A program made the translations under genes and the position numbers. The notes beneath the pieces are model-generated. The model did not search any database and was not told the origin of the DNA. It saw nothing but the letters and a program-made list of their open reading frames with translations. This document shows positions 1 to 12,134 of a DNA stretch of 64,000 nucleotides, piece after piece; within the stretch, counting starts at the first letter, position 1, and the number at the start of each line of letters is the position of its first letter. This DNA is from Globodera rostochiensis (taxonomy: Eukaryota; Nematoda; Chromadorea; Rhabditida; Heteroderidae): the NCBI GenBank assembly GCA_018350325.1, contig JAEVLN010000005.1:3048142-3112141 (forward strand), written 5' to 3'.

Positions 1-374
1 GTCTTTTTGCCGGGGGTAAATTTTTAATTTTTTAATAAAAATTAAAAATTAATTTAGATGACTCCGATTGTCGTCGAAGGTCGTCGACTGTACAACGAAA
101 GCCTCCATATGCTCTTGGAAATTAGCATTTTTAATTATTGCTATTCCATCATTATAAACAATTGGGTGGGAAGACTTTTTTGGCCAAAAGATTGGTGGAA
201 TCGAAAAGAAGTCACATCGATCAAGGTAAAGCGGGCAGAGTTTAATTTTTGCTTTTCTCAGCTAAAAAGTAAAACTCCAAAAATTAGGGAAGCAATAAAG
301 CAATTCAAAGTTTGAACAATTTTATTAATTTTTTGATTTTTTCGATTTTTGTTGGGTGAAGCCAAATACAGAAG
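1..374. other. Left edge, no recognisable gene
   Basis: The + strand is open from 58 to 315 (85 codons, starting MTPIVVEGRR), but I recognise no domain, the composition is AT-rich, and no paralogue occurs in the window. It could be an exon of a gene running in from the left. I would not annotate it as a gene without transcript support. Confidence 0.2.
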
Positions 375-650
375 GTAAAAGGACGACTCGTTCCCGGCCA
401 ACCGTTCCCCCATACTCGTTCCCCACCCCCGACTCGTTCCCTTTACCCCGACTCGTTCCCCATAATAAAAATGACGAAAACCCTCAAAAATCGTACAAAT
501 TCATGCGTAGAACATGAATCCGGGTTCCCTTTTTGCGTGTGGCGAACCCAGGGCCCAAAATTCGAACATTAGTCGAAAAAAACTTTTTTCAAAAAAAAAT
601 TTTTTTAAGTCGTTGGGGAACGAGCTGGCCGGGAACGAGTCGGGGTCCGT
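375..650. repeat. Foldback repeat with ACTCGTTCCC ends
   Basis: The left end carries several copies of ACTCGTTCCCC and the right end carries the inverse GGGGAACGAG/GGGAACGAGTCGGGG, so the strands can fold back on each other around an AT-rich middle. It has the architecture of the other inverted-repeat elements here, but I could not find an unambiguous target duplication. It lies just upstream of the galectin-like gene. Confidence 0.55.
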
Positions 651-681
651 CCAAGTAATAAGTACCTAAGTATCAATTTAA

Positions 682-3600
682 ATGCCGTTTAAGCTGAACG
701 GACAAATGGTGCTTCTGGAAGACCCTCGGGTTGAATACAACAAAGTAAGTTTACAGTATATTTAAAATTAAATTAAATTAATCGATTCTTAGACAAGCTT
801 CACACCGCTAAAGCCTCCTTACTCTTGGCCCATTGCCGGCTTTCGAGAACATTCGACCTTTCTGTTCCGTGTTCAACTGCTTAACCCGTCCAAAGGATTC
901 AAAATCATTTTTTCGACCAATGCAACATTCGACAAAAAAAGTAAGAAAAAAAAACTGGGTACTTTCTCGTTTTGCAACCCCCTCCCCAAAGCAAGCTTAG
1001 GCCTATAAAATATAAAATAAAAAATCATAGATTTTCAAAATCTTAAATGTTGTCAGGTCTTAAAAATATTGTCAGATTCGTGATCAGTACCCTTGAAAAC
1101 CCCCATATATGATGTTTTTAGCAAATTTGGGGCGGGGGTTGCAAAACGGGAAAGTACCAAAAATTGTTGATAAATATTATTTGCGCAAAACTAAATTGAT
1201 AAAATGTATAACTATTTTATTTTGCCATTTTAATGTTTTTTTAAAATTTTAGCTAAGCAAACGGCATTTGTTGTCCAAGTCGTCGATTTGAAACGAGTTG
1301 AACTGGGCGTATATTATGTAATTTCATCAAATAATTACACTAATGATTATTTTAATTCCATTTTTAATTAAAATTTTTAAAGAAAATAATAAACTGCGTA
1401 ATGTTTTGATTTTTAATTTATTTAATTAATGTTTAGGGCGGAAGAGCGCATCCTGAACAAGCAAATCGGAAAGATTCATTTTTCAAAGCCGGCGGTGTCT
1501 ACGAATTCTTCATCAGCGTTTCCGAAAAATTTTACGAAATAAGGCTTAACGGGGCGAATTTGTTTGAAAACTATTCCAATTCAATGCCTTTTTGTGACAT
1601 TAAATATGTCAGGGTAATAAAATTATTAACATTTTATAACATTTTCTTCAAATTATAAGTATTTTGCAGGTTGAGGGGGATGCAGTTTTGCTGGACAACC
1701 CTGAATTGCCTGCACCGCCAGTAGCTTTTTAAAAAAAATTTTAATGAATTAAATAATTTTCATTCATTTTTTTCCTACCAAAATAAGGTGAAAAAAGAAG
1801 TTGAAAAAGTTTATGTTCATGCTTTGAACAATACTTTACTGAACTATGGCGACAAAATTGTTATCTTTGGCAAACCAACCAATGAAACCGGGACAGTCAC
1901 AATTTACTTGCAGAATAAGGACAAAAGATGCTCAAAAGTTTGTAAGTGATGATTAATTAATTAGGGCCCGGATTTATATGCTCCAAAAAAGGCCAAAAAA
2001 GGCCGAAATATGTACCGAAAAATGGCATTTTTTTACTTAATTTTTTTTTATGCTTTTAATGACAAATTACGTAGATTAAAGCTTTTTTTCGTATCATTTA
2101 GTGTTTTGGAAAGTTGAAATTTGTCTAAAAACGCTCAAACCAACGCAAAAAGCCATTTTTGGGTTTGCTAGCTTCAAAGTCGTTTTTACACAAAAAAAAG
2201 CTTTTTAATGAGCACGAGAACACATCGATTAGTATATATCAGGATGTAACCGAATGCTAAAAAAAAAGTCCTCCTGAATCCGGCATCTGGAATTCGGCTT
2301 CAAAAAAATGTCCAGAAACCCAAAAGCCGGCATAGAAATGTGATTTACTAATTTTTCGGATATTTTCACCTTCTTAAAGACCATTTTGATCTCATTGAAG
2401 CAAATTTAGCCCCCTCTTAGGGGGGGTAGGGGTAGGGTCGCCGAGATTTCGGGTGCGATGTTGTACGCCAGAGCGCCGGCGCTAATTGGCAAGCCAACTG
2501 AGCGCCACCCGTTTTTTTCGCGCGCGATTTTTTCTACTACTTTTTAGGCGAGGGGTGGGTGGGTCGGCGGTGCCGATAGGCGCCGCCGGGAAAATTTTTG
2601 ACATTTTGGCTCAATTTTTTAAGAATTGTGCCAAAAATTTGCGGTGTTGTTTCTCTCTTTATTTTTCCTACGCTAAGAAAAAATTTTCTTTTTCAAAATT
2701 TTGGAATTTTGGTGCGAGGTTGTTATAGTGGGGAGTGCCCGAGTGCGGCGATGTAGGGGGGGGGGGGTCTGACCCCCCCCCCCCCTTGCGCATCTTTGAT
2801 CCCTGTAAAAATGTGAAACCACTTTATTTTACAACAATCGGTTAGGTGATTTTTGGATTTGTTCGCTTTTTTGGCTCCCCGTAGTTGTAAGCTTTTAATG
2901 ATCATTTCGTTCTATAAAGATAACGATGTGGCCGTATTGAATTTTGCAATAAATTCCCAATCAATCATTTGTTCGCATCATTTGCACAAAGTAATATTTT
3001 TAAAGTTTATATTTACTCGAAAATCAATGCAAAAATTTGTTTAAAGGAGCAAGCAACCGGATTGAACACAGAAACTGTTGCAGGCGGAACCCATCAAATT
3101 ATCCGCCCATACGTCCAAACGTCGATTCAAATTCTGATGGCCCAAGACGGCTTTTACGGCAAAAATTATTGGAGATGGTTTAAGTATTGCCCATATTATA
3201 CGCCAAAGAACATAAACATTGCAACATTGGCTATTCCACCGTGGACCATCGACCATATTACTGTAAGATAATGAAAGTGTATGGTGGTAGCTAACCCATC
3301 AAAAGTTTTACTATTTTTAAACTTGATTTTATTCTTTTTGCGCAGATTAATGGCTCAACGTTTGAAACTCATGAAATTTATGTGGTGAAAGAAATTTCGA
3401 ATCGTTTTTGGCGCCAGCATTTTGAGTCGGGAAAAGAAGTATTTGACGTGCCATGGAAGTGCCAAAACTTTACGCAAGTGATCAAAAAAGAGGGAGTGGA
3501 CCGAGTGAATTATTCCGTTTTTGTGAACATTACGTTGGAACAGAATCTGAAGCCGTACTCCGAAGTGCGCATCAACTTCTTCAACGAAGCGCTCGAGTTT

Positions 3601-5560
3601 CACGACCTCTGTAAGATTTACCAAAAATGGCAGATGCATTTTAAACAATTTTTTGCCAAATGCTTTGAATCCTTCAAAATATGCAAAATTTCGTTTTTTA
3701 TTGCATTTTTGTTAAAGAATTTTTAGTCAAAAAAGTGCTAAAATATGCAAAACATGTTCTCAAAAACAAAAAAAACATAACAATACCTTTTTTGAGTTAA
3801 TTACATTGAAACTTAATTGGACTAAAAATATGCAAATGCATATAAATCCGTTCCTACTAATGAACACATTTTTGGGGGTTTCGAGGCTGCTTGCTCTCTC
3901 TCTGATCACAAATTTACCATCAATTATCAAACATAGATTTTGTCTGTGATTTTTTTTCACAATTTTAAACACGACAAATATATTTTGAGCATTCAAAAAA
4001 TTATGCACAAATTGATGCCTAACAGAAAAATCCCAAATATAATTAAACAAATTTATGTTAAGTTGGTTCGACCGTGTTAAGGATGACATTGCGCAACAAT
4101 ACACTCTCGTTCAATAGCTTTTTGGTGCGTTTACTATATTTATTTGAATAAAACAAATTTTGCTTTTGGTATTGAGCCTAAAAATCTTTTTATAAATAAT
4201 TAATTAATTTTAAATAAAAAACAATAAATGTTAAGCTAAAAAAGTAATCTTTCTAATAAATTATCAAAAATATCGAACAATTTTGATTTAGAGTTTGTAA
4301 GTGCATACAGTATCTCAAAAATAAAACAAAACCTTTGAATTACGGACTTTGTGCATGAAGGGTTTTTCCAATAAATCGCAAACCGGGAAAAATCCGGAAC
4401 AGAATATAAACCGATTTGGAAAACCCGGCCGGAGTTTGGTGGCCGTTCCGTGCGCATATTACGCCCATAAAGCTTGGGGGGGGGGGACAAAAATTACGCT
4501 AACATCCCAAATATGGGATCTAAAAATCTTTTAACATTCAAGATCAGATACCGTACCGATATGCACCAAAATATCCCAAAAATGCCGAAATTTGCACCGA
4601 AAATGGCTTTTTTAGTCCATTAATTCCGGATGTTTTAAGCGCCATGATTTTAGCGCCACCATTTTTTGCTTTATTTTTTATGCGAATGTTCAATTTTTTA
4701 GGGGTTTTTTTTAAATGATTAGCAGGCCAATGTATGTTTTGAGGTGAATTTTTACAAAAACATCCAAAACTCAATCTTTAGGGGTCCGTCCGGTCTCTAT
4801 TCATGATTAAATGGCATTTTAAACCTGAAAAGTTGTGTTTATCAATTAAAGTTATTTAGAATCACAACAAAACGTGGTCGGAACCAACCCAAAACAACAG
4901 CTTCACATTTGAGATGGATTTGAAAATGTTGGAGAATAATGACGTCACACCCACAACGGATCTGATCGAACAATTCTTCACAAACACTTTAAATCCAACC
5001 GAAAACTCGTCGTATTCACTAAATTCGACCATTGATCAGATGCCCAACAGCACCTTTATGACAACAACTGATCAGAAAAAGCTTTTGCCCCTCAAACTTT
5101 TCTTCAAAATTGACGTACACGAAACTGACGGTAAAGCTGAATTTGATGTGACATTGAACGGCCAGGACAAGGATGTCAATCAAAAAGTCCTCAAATATCA
5201 ATGCCCCGCCAATGCGTACGTTCCCGACATACAATACATTACGGTACAGAAGCGGCGCTTAACAGGGTTGCCAACTGTAGGTACTTGGATGCCAAGTACG
5301 GTGCTTGAAACGGACACTTTGTACTTAAAATTTTTTAAAGCGTACTTATTTTGAAATACGGATTGTGCTTTCTCAACGTTTGACTAGGGTCAGATGGCAA
5401 CCCTGGCTAAAATGCTTAAAGTTTATTTTTTGTTATTATTTGTCAGGTCGAATACGAAAACATCACTTTGGCTGCGGGCTCTGAAGTGAAAGTGAATTGC
5501 AGCAGCTCAGAAGTCAAGTGCACCAATAACGATAGACCTTTATGTGCCAATACGAATTGA
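682..5560 (+). CDS. Galectin-like multi-domain protein (multi-exon)
   Basis: Galectins bind beta-galactosides through a jelly-roll domain. Proposed exons: 682-744, 793-940, 1253-1317, 1437-1613, 1670-1720, 1788-1941, about 2890-2989, about 3047-3261, about 3346-3610, 4860-5243 and 5447-5560 (TGA). The first five join in phase and give one galectin-like domain ending in the typical FYEIRLNG ... CDIKYVRVEGD strands. The second starts GDKIVIFGKP and ends WTIDHITINGS. The third ends FDVTLNG ... PDIQYITVEYENITL. The canonical H-NPR carbohydrate motif is degenerate (LLNPS in domain 1), so sugar binding is doubtful. Exons 5 and 6 are linked only by a weak donor at 1721; otherwise the first domain stops at 1732 and this is two genes. 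The 3610/4860 junction is out of phase as drawn, so an exon is missing or the gene is damaged. No signal peptide is seen at MPFKLNG. Confidence 0.55.
958..1158. mobile_element. 201-bp inverted-repeat MITE in galectin intron 2
   Basis: The ends are GGTACTTTCTCGTTTTGCAA and its near-perfect inverse (TTGCAAAACGGGAAAGTACC). Flanks are aaaaactg on the left and aaaaattg on the right, a 7/8 target duplication. It sits wholly within the second intron of the galectin-like gene and does not touch its splice sites. Confidence 0.75.
2440..2880. repeat. Repeat-filled intron with GC hairpin and poly-G/poly-C
   Basis: Within the long sixth intron of the galectin-like gene lie one copy of the dispersed GC hairpin (GGCGGTGCCGATAGGCGCCG at about 2569-2590) with its usual AT-rich tail, and a G run facing a C run around 2755-2785 that could pair. 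No coding content is seen. Confidence 0.6.
3611..4859. other. Long intron-like gap in the galectin-like gene
   Basis: About 1.25 kb of AT-rich sequence with no exon I can place, although the phase mismatch across it suggests one may be missing. A G run lies at about 4478-4487, and a block near 4545-4800 resembles the 1970-2340 repeat (ATATGCACC / CCGAAATxTG wording). Confidence 0.4.
5265..5405. repeat. Short element with CAGGGTTGCCA inverted ends
   Basis: CAGGGTTGCCA at the left is mirrored by TGGCAACCCTG at the right, and the interior carries inverted GTACTT-type words. It lies in the last intron of the galectin-like gene. The 8-bp flanks do not match, so it is called a decayed element. Confidence 0.5.
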
Positions 5561-5619
5561 GTGCATTTTCTGTATGATCCTTTTTCTTATTAAACTTTTT
5601 TATGGATTTGGTTTATAAT

Positions 5620-6200
5620 AGAGTAGGACGGGCTCGAGGCTGGTACTGAAGTCTCCAATTTGGGACTGAATTCCCCCTTTTTAAAATCCCGGTTTTTCCC
5701 AAAATCCCGATCCCGTCCTACTCTAGTTTAAATATGTTACTGTTAATTTTTGGAAATTGACTAATTCAGGAATTAACCTAAAGTGCCAGCAATTTTCAGA
5801 GACTAAGTTTTTTCAAAATCCAACCAAATAAGATGAAATTAAAAATTTAGAATGAGAAGAATCGTTTGCGGGAAAAAGCCAAGCAGTTCAATTCGTTTTT
5901 AAAAAGTTTAATGTGATAACTTTTTAACGACTTCCTAACTGTTTAGTTTAGGCTTAAACAATAACTTTTAAAAGCATAGAACTTTTGAAGTGGCATCTTG
6001 TTTGTTTGGTTTAGTTGAGTTTAAAAAAGTTATAGACTCTCAAAATTGCTGGCATTTTAGCATTTCCAAAATTAACCGATTAATTCATTAGCCGATTTCC
6101 AAAATTAACCGTAACATATGTTTCATTTTTCGTTATTTTATACGGCATTAAATCCCGGTTTTTCCCAAAATCCCGATCCCGTCCTACTCTAGTTTCACAG
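5620..6200. repeat. Nested copies of an AGAGTAGGACGGG-ended repeat
   Basis: AGAGTAGGACGGGCTCG opens the block, and its inverse (CGATCCCGTCCTACTCTAG) closes it twice, at about 5705-5725 and 6172-6192. The two right-hand ends share about 50 bp including CCCGGTTTTTCCCAAAATCC. This suggests one element interrupted or partly duplicated by another just downstream of the galectin-like stop codon. Confidence 0.55.
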
Positions 6201-6438
6201 TCGTGGAACTGAAACCCACCCCACACACTTCAAACCGGGACAATTTGTGGCCCTATTAATAAGCTTTAGAAAATATTCATCAAACCTTTATTTTACTAAA
6301 AAAAGCAATACAATAGAAATTAATTAAGATTTCAGTGTTACGCATTTCAAAAAATTCTGCACCAAAATGACGTCATCAGACTTTTCATTTGCCCCGTTCA
6401 AAGTTTGTTGTGAGAGCCGGATTCGCCAGGATTAGCAA

Positions 6439-6729
6439 TCACAGTGTCCGGACCCGGCATTGCACTTGATTGTGTCCATCATTAAGCGTTTGATTGACAT
6501 ATTGCAATAAACTACGCAACACGGCATTTGTATTTCTATTAAAAAACATTAAAACAAAACAAAAGTTAAAGCATTTAAAAGTGAGAAATTTTAAATTTAA
6601 AAAAATTTCCTTTGCCTTATTTTGTTGCCATGGAGCACCATCTGAGAAAACAAGCAACCCATTAAAGAGAAGGGAATAAATGGTGGACCAAGACAATGAT
6701 GAGAAATACAATAAATTAAGTTTTGGCAT
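6439..6729 (-). CDS. Unidentified 96-codon ORF
   Basis: An ATG-initiated frame with a hydrophobic start (MPKLNLLYFSSLSWS) and two stretches that look less random: SDGAPWQQNKAKE and NTNAVLRSLLQYVNQTLNDG. The middle (FLTFKCFNFCFVLMFF) is AT-rich and may be a retained intron ending at an aatag just before the second block. I recognise no family. Confidence 0.25.
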   Translation of the reverse strand: MPKLNLLYFSSLSWSTIYSLLFNGLLVFSDGAPWQQNKAKEIFLNLKFLTFKCFNFCFVLMFFNRNTNAVLRSLLQYVNQTLNDGHNQVQCRVRTL

Positions 6730-7867
6730 TAAATTCGGATATTTACACGCTTAAAAAATATTCCTGATTTTTGCATAAGCTGATCCTGATTTTTGGATTT
6801 TACAGGTGGTCATCCTGACTGTTAATAAATTGACTAAATGATTAAAAATTATGGAAACATTTTAAAGTCATTAATAAGGACCAAGAAAAGAAATGGCCGC
6901 ACGCAAAACAACGTAATTTTAATGCCGGCTTACCCGACACTTGACAAAGCATAATTTAAAATTATATTGTTAATTTAAATTTGTTAAATCCTTATCGAGT
7001 CGCGGGCGCAATTGTTCTATTTATTTTTGTCATTTATACGATTCATCGCGAAGGCGAAAAGTGCACGACAATTCACAACAAATTTCTTAGTGCGTTTTAT
7101 GTGTTGTACTTTTTTTCGTAGGTTATACGATCGTCCCTGTAGGGGCTAAAAGGTTTTTCTAAAATACGCAATTTTGTAGTCTTTGGTGGAATGCTTTAAT
7201 CACCACCACAAGAGCTGTCATTTTTAAACACTAAAAAAGTCGAAACAGGCAGCAAAAAAACCCCAAAACGGGCACTAAAACGGCAAAAATGCCAAAATAG
7301 GCATTAAAAGTTTATTTCAAATTTCTCAACAACAAAAAAAAGAAGTCAGTTTTGCTATTCGCAGTTGCACACCAAAAATTAAATACAATTAATTCCCTGA
7401 TTACCCGCCTTTTGGATCAATTATGAATTGAATGCGCAAAAGGACGTTCGTCTCAATGGCAAAAAAAAGAAAATTTGTTTCAGAAATTGGAAATTCCCCC
7501 GGTTGCGATGCCTCTTATATTGGGGCCCGAACATTCGTATTCTACCCCAATAATTTACTCAAAATTGGTTAAATTTCAAATTCCGTAAGTGTAAATATAT
7601 TTTTTTGACAAAAGTGCCATCTTTAGCGGTGTATGTTAATCCGACCCCGAGTCGGGGATAGGGTTCGGGGTTGGAAGTGTCGGGGATGGGGTCAGGGAAA
7701 CCCCCGAAAAACGGCCTAATTTGCGGGGTACGCGGTAAAATAACAATTCGAATTCAGGTCGGGGGCTCGAAATCAGTCGAAATGGAGGTCGGATTCGGAT
7801 TCTACGACCCCAAAAACCCCCTATAAACAGCTTTTTATTAATTTAAAAAACTTTTTTTGTTTGTAGA
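6730..7867. other. Gene-free stretch with dispersed repeats
   Basis: I see no gene. The block at 7500-7590 (TTGGGGCCCGAACATTCGTA) recurs at 36.44 kb and, inverted, at 44.5 kb, where it belongs to an unidentified small gene. 7740-7867 matches the inverted paralogue at 62.63-62.75 kb. Confidence 0.5.
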
Positions 7868-7875
7868 CACATAAC

Positions 7876-8106
7876 TAGGGTTGGACGGTACCGGGACTTT
7901 TGGAAAAACCGGGACCGGTACTAAATTTGGTCCCGGTCAAAAAAACCGGGACTGCTGGACAAAAACATGAAAAAAATCATTTTATAAAAACCGGGACTTT
8001 TATAGTGGGATTTTAAAGGAATTTTGAAAAACCGGGACCAAAATTTCAGTACCAAAATTTGAAAAATTGACCATTTCAGTACTGGTCCCGGTCCCGTCCA
8101 ACCCTA
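7876..8106. mobile_element. 231-bp hAT-type MITE, TAGGGTTG family
   Basis: The ends are TAGGGTTGGACGG and CCGTCCAACCCTA, flanked on both sides by the 8-bp direct repeat cacataac (7868-7875 and 8107-8114). Behind the ends are inward-facing CCGGGAC words. The inverted paralogue at about 62.62 kb carries a single, uninterrupted cacataac at the matching site, so the insertion is proven inside this window. Same family as 10042-12410 and 19834-20639. Confidence 0.92.
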
Positions 8107-8526
8107 CACATAACCCACAAGACACTATATGCCCCCAATTGGCTTAAAAATTGCAACCATATGTCTTTTTATCAGTGAAATTCCCAAAAAGCCTCAAAAC
8201 CTCATCAAACTCTAAAAATCCACAAATGAGGCTAAAACCTCAGATTTGGGAGCCCTGCTGATGTTAACCCCCGAGTCGGGGATCCTAAGAGCTTTATTGT
8301 ACGCTCTTTTACAAAATAATTGAAAAAAATGGAATAGAATTACATAAATGTGTTGAATCATCCGATCATCCCGCCTAATTGGCGGCGATCAGTGGGGGAA
8401 CACATCGTTTCGTGCACGGTGATTTCGTCAGTGATTTATTTTTGATTTTATTTAGCAAAATAAAATAAAATATTTTTATATCAAAGGAATTAAAAACAAA
8501 TTGAATTTAATTGATATAGTATAATG

Positions 8527-9433
8527 CAGGGGTGTGCACGGATACGAATTTTTGTATCCGTATCCGTCCGTCCTCAAAATCTCATATCCGTTATCCGTCC
8601 GTATCCGTGACCTTCAAAAATCCCATATCCGGATATCCGTCCGCGGATATCCGCGGATATCCGCATTATTTCAAAATCACTAGAGTTTTGTCAAAAGTTC
8701 GAAAAAATGATTTTTTTAAAGCGAATTTTTTCCGATCGCGTTATCGTCTTATTAAAACTAAATCGGAACTGATATGAATTGATTCCGGATTTTGGCGGTT
8801 CCGGGAACCGGTTCCAAAATCGGTTCCGAATTTTTCGCGGTTCCGGTTCCGGAACCGGTTCCCGGCACCGGAACCGGGAAAACACTGGGGGTGGGTCGGC
8901 GGTGCCGATAGGCGCCGCCGAGAGAAAAAATTGAATCTTTAAAGACTTATACTAAGAAAAATCGTCTAATTTTTAGGTAATTGAGTTCTAAAATGAATTA
9001 ATTCAGGGATCGTATCTGTCCTTTTTAATTTGTCCTTTATTTAGCCTACACGTCCTTTTTTGTCCTTTATTTGAGTTTTCTGGAGCTTTTTGAAAAATTG
9101 AAGAGTTAAAGTGTAAAGTGTAAAAATTAAAAATAAAAATGGTATCGCGAGAGGGAATAGAACTCTCGACACAAAGTACCATCATTCTAAAAGTTTAACC
9201 ACTAGGCCATCTTCAAGTATGAATATTTCCTTAAAATCAATTTAAGAAAATCGTTTTATTAAATTTTCCTTCAGCAATCAAAAAACAACGGATACACGGA
9301 TATCCGCGGATATTAAGGTCATATCCGTCATCCATCCGTATCCGTGACATTCCGAAAAACCATATCCGTTATCCGTCCGTATCCGGATATATCCGCGGAT
9401 ATCCGGATATCCGGATGTCCGTGCACACGCCTG
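8527..9433. mobile_element. 907-bp hAT-type element with ATATCCG subterminal repeats
   Basis: The terminal inverted repeat is CAGGGGTGTGCACGGA at the left, with TCCGTGCACACGCCTG at the right (one mismatch). A perfect 8-bp duplication gtataatg flanks it (8519-8526, 9434-9441). Both ends continue into many copies of TATCCG/GATATCCGCGG pointing inwards. The interior holds a GGTTCC-rich block, a GC hairpin and a tRNA-like segment. No transposase is seen. A related fragment is fused to a SPRY exon at 50951. Confidence 0.9.
9128..9215 (-). repeat. tRNA-derived segment (SINE-like)
   Basis: Read on the minus strand, GGCCTAGTGGTTAAA resembles a tRNA A box, and GAGAGTTCTATTCCC about 40 bases on resembles a B box. 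The acceptor ends do not pair convincingly, so it is a tRNA-derived repeat or tRNA pseudogene and not a functional tRNA. Confidence 0.5.
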
Positions 9434-10275
9434 GTATAATGCAGATAAAATATAAATGAATTGAGTTATAATAAGTCTTAGCTCGAGCATTGGCAAATAA
9501 AAATTGACTTTCTTATCTATCATATGCATGCCCATCATAAGTATTTGACCTCCGCTTTTTGGGAAATGGTCATTTATCTCTGTAGAAATCAACTTTTGAT
9601 CATTTTTGGTTCCTCCCGATTTATGCCAAAACATTCCCCACCACTTTTTCTTTTAGAAGAATGGCTTTAGTACGTTTTAATGAAGCTAGATCGAGTAAAG
9701 GAAGGGAGCTGCTCACTCATTAGCAGATTTCGAGAATCGCGATCCACTGCAGTATTTGCATAACTGCGCATACCATCTGCATTTTATTTTCACTGACGAA
9801 ATCAATCACTGACGAAATCAACACTGACGAAGTCAATCACTGACGAAATCAACGGAATTCACTTTTCCCCACACCGGAATAACCCATTCGTTCATTCATT
9901 CATCACATTTCGCCATTTGGACAGATTGAGCACTCCGATTTAATCTTAGAGATTCAATTTTATCTAAAAATATAATTCCAATGGAATTAAATGTGGGAAT
10001 AATTTATTCATTTACTCAAAAACTCAAACATTCATTTAAACTAGGGTTGAGCGGGACCGGGACTTTTGGGAAAAACCGGGACCGGGACTTACCGGGACCA
10101 GAAAAACCGGGACCGGGACTAACCGGGACTTTTCAAGGGAAAAATTTTTTGTAATGTTCAATGGTAAAACAAAAAAAATTTTTTGTTATTCAAAAAATCT
10201 TCCTCATTGTCTTTAACTTCAATTTTATCGTATCATTTTTTGAGATTTACTTTTAGGTAGGGTGTGGGTCGGCGG

Positions 10276-11760
10276 CAGGGGTGCTCGTAACCGCCAAAAA
10301 AAATTAGTAATAAGTAATTGTCAAAAAAATTAGTAATAAGTAATCAGTAATAAGTAATTGTCAATTAAAATTAGTAATAAGTAATCAGTAATAAGTAACG
10401 GCAAAAACCAAGTAAAAGTAAGTAATCCGTAATAAGTAATAAGCAGGGCTGCTACTTTTAGGCAAATGCCTATTTTTTCTGCGAACTTGGCACAGTGAGT
10501 TAAGCACGAAAAACATGTTTTTAGCTTTATTCGGAGCTTCTAGAGTGGACTTTATAATGCCTATTTATGCCTATTTTGGGGTTTTTGTGCCTAATGCCTA
10601 TTTGTGCATATTTCGACATTTTTGTGCCTATTTCGTGCCTATTTCGGCATTTTTGGCGACTTTTTTCCGGATTTTGAGATATTTTGCAAAAAATGCCAAA
10701 AATAAAGGCAAAGCTACCTGGATTAACAAAATTAAATTTAGGGCTTCAAACTCTTCTACTCGAATCTTATACATCTCAGGTGTTTATGTCATGGTCTAAA
10801 TCGTGTTTGTAAACAAATTCGGATGCGCTTTACCCGGAAAAATAGAAAAATTTTTGATTTGTAACTGCAATAATCAGAAATTTTTTTTTTTTTTTTGTTA
10901 AAACTTTCTGTAAAAAATTTTACTTGCCTATTTTTGTGCCTATTTGAGGATTTTTGTGCCTATTTCTTGCCTATTTTAGTTACTTTTTTGTGCCTATTTT
11001 GCAATTTTTTGTGCCTAAAAGTAGCAGCCCTGGTAATAAGTAATTTTTCCAAAAATTTTTTTATACTGTTTAAATCTTAAAATTTCTTTTATAGTTTAAA
11101 TCCCAAAATTTTTTACTTCATATTAGAGACCGACATTTTGAAAAACCCCAAGTTGGATTCGGGATCTCGTTGCTGGATTCCCGTGGAAAAACGGGAAAAT
11201 TTTGAATTTTTACCTCAATTTGTTATGAGATTATCTTCCTCATTGTCATTAACTTCAATTTTATCATATCATTTTTTTGAGATTCTGCTTTACTTTTAGG
11301 GGGTGGGGGTCGGCGGTGCCGATAGGCGCCGCCGAGAAAAATTTTTGAAAATTTGACTCAATTTTGTTAAAGAAATTTCATCAAAATATTAGCCAAATTA
11401 AGCATTTTGCTTCGGAACGGGACTTTCAGTTTTCAAAAAGTTCCGTTCCGACCGGGACTGGGACCTGAAAACCCCGGGAAATCCCGTCCCGGTCCCGTCC
11501 AACCCTACTTTTTGTAAAGATAATTGGTCAAATTTTTCAAAATTTGGCATAATGTTTACGCTAAATTTGAAAATAAAATGACAGAAAAACTGATAAAAAT
11601 TACTTAAAAATTACGGATTTTTTACAAAATTAGTAATAAGTAATCAGTAATAAGTAATTGTCAAATTAAATTAGTAATAAGTAATCAGTAATAAGTAACG
11701 GCAAAAACCAAGTAAATGTAAGTAATCCGTAATAAGTAAAAGTAATTACGAGCACTCCTG
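10276..11760. mobile_element. Nested hAT-type element with AGTAATAAGTAATC repeats
   Basis: The ends are CAGGGGTGCTCGTAA and TTACGAGCACTCCTG; the target duplication gtcggcgg is perfect (10268-10275, 11761-11768). The insertion split a GC hairpin: removing the element restores GGGTCGGCGGTGCCGATAGG. Each end runs into inward-facing copies of TTAGTAATAAGTAATCAG. This is nesting level 2 inside 10042-12410. Confidence 0.9.
10444..11032. mobile_element. Nested hAT-type element with TGCCTATTTT repeats
   Basis: 589 bp with ends CAGGGCTGCTACTTTTAGGC and GCCTAAAAGTAGCAGCCCTG and a perfect gtaataag duplication (10436-10443, 11033-11040). The interior repeats TGCCTATTT at both ends. It is inserted in the AGTAATAAG subterminal repeats of the element at 10276, giving three nesting levels. 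Open frames over it (MFLALFGASRVDF...) follow from the repeats and are not genes. Confidence 0.92.
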
Positions 11761-12134
11761 GTCGGCGGTGCCGATAGGCGCCGCCGAGAAAAATTTTGAA
11801 ATTTTTTTTGACTCAATTTTGTTAAAGAATTTCATCAAAATTTTAGCAAAATTATGTATTTTGCTTCGAAATTTAGGATTACGTAAGAGTGAAGGATAAC
11901 CGGCGGTGCCGACAGGCGCCGCCGGAGAAATTTTTACAAAAATTGGCAATCTTTGTTAAGGAAATTGAAGCAAAAATTCAAAGACGTGATGAATTTATTT
12001 CAAAAATTCTTGTATCTATTCTTTTTTTTTTGATTTAGCTCGCAATTTAATTAAAAAATATTTAAAAGTTATTAAAATATTTTTATTATTAGGGGAAGAA
12101 AATTATGTGAGTAGAGGAAAAAGGATAAATAAAT

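Larger units (their letters stand above)
8410..9852. repeat. Block absent from the inverted paralogue, with GATTTCGTCAGTG ends
   Basis: GATTTCGTCAGTG near the left is the inverse of CACTGACGAAATC, which recurs about four times in tandem at 9789-9852. The paralogue (about 62.15-62.24 kb) lacks this block and has only about 80 unrelated bases. It is either a composite insertion here or a deletion there. It contains the hAT-type element at 8527. Confidence 0.5.

Noticed and set aside
9128..9215. Functional tRNA gene
   Set aside because: A and B boxes are present but acceptor and anticodon stems do not pair convincingly.
10515..10799. 94-codon ORF with FLALFGASRVDF start
   Set aside because: Lies inside the 10444-11032 element and encodes its TGCCTATTT repeats.
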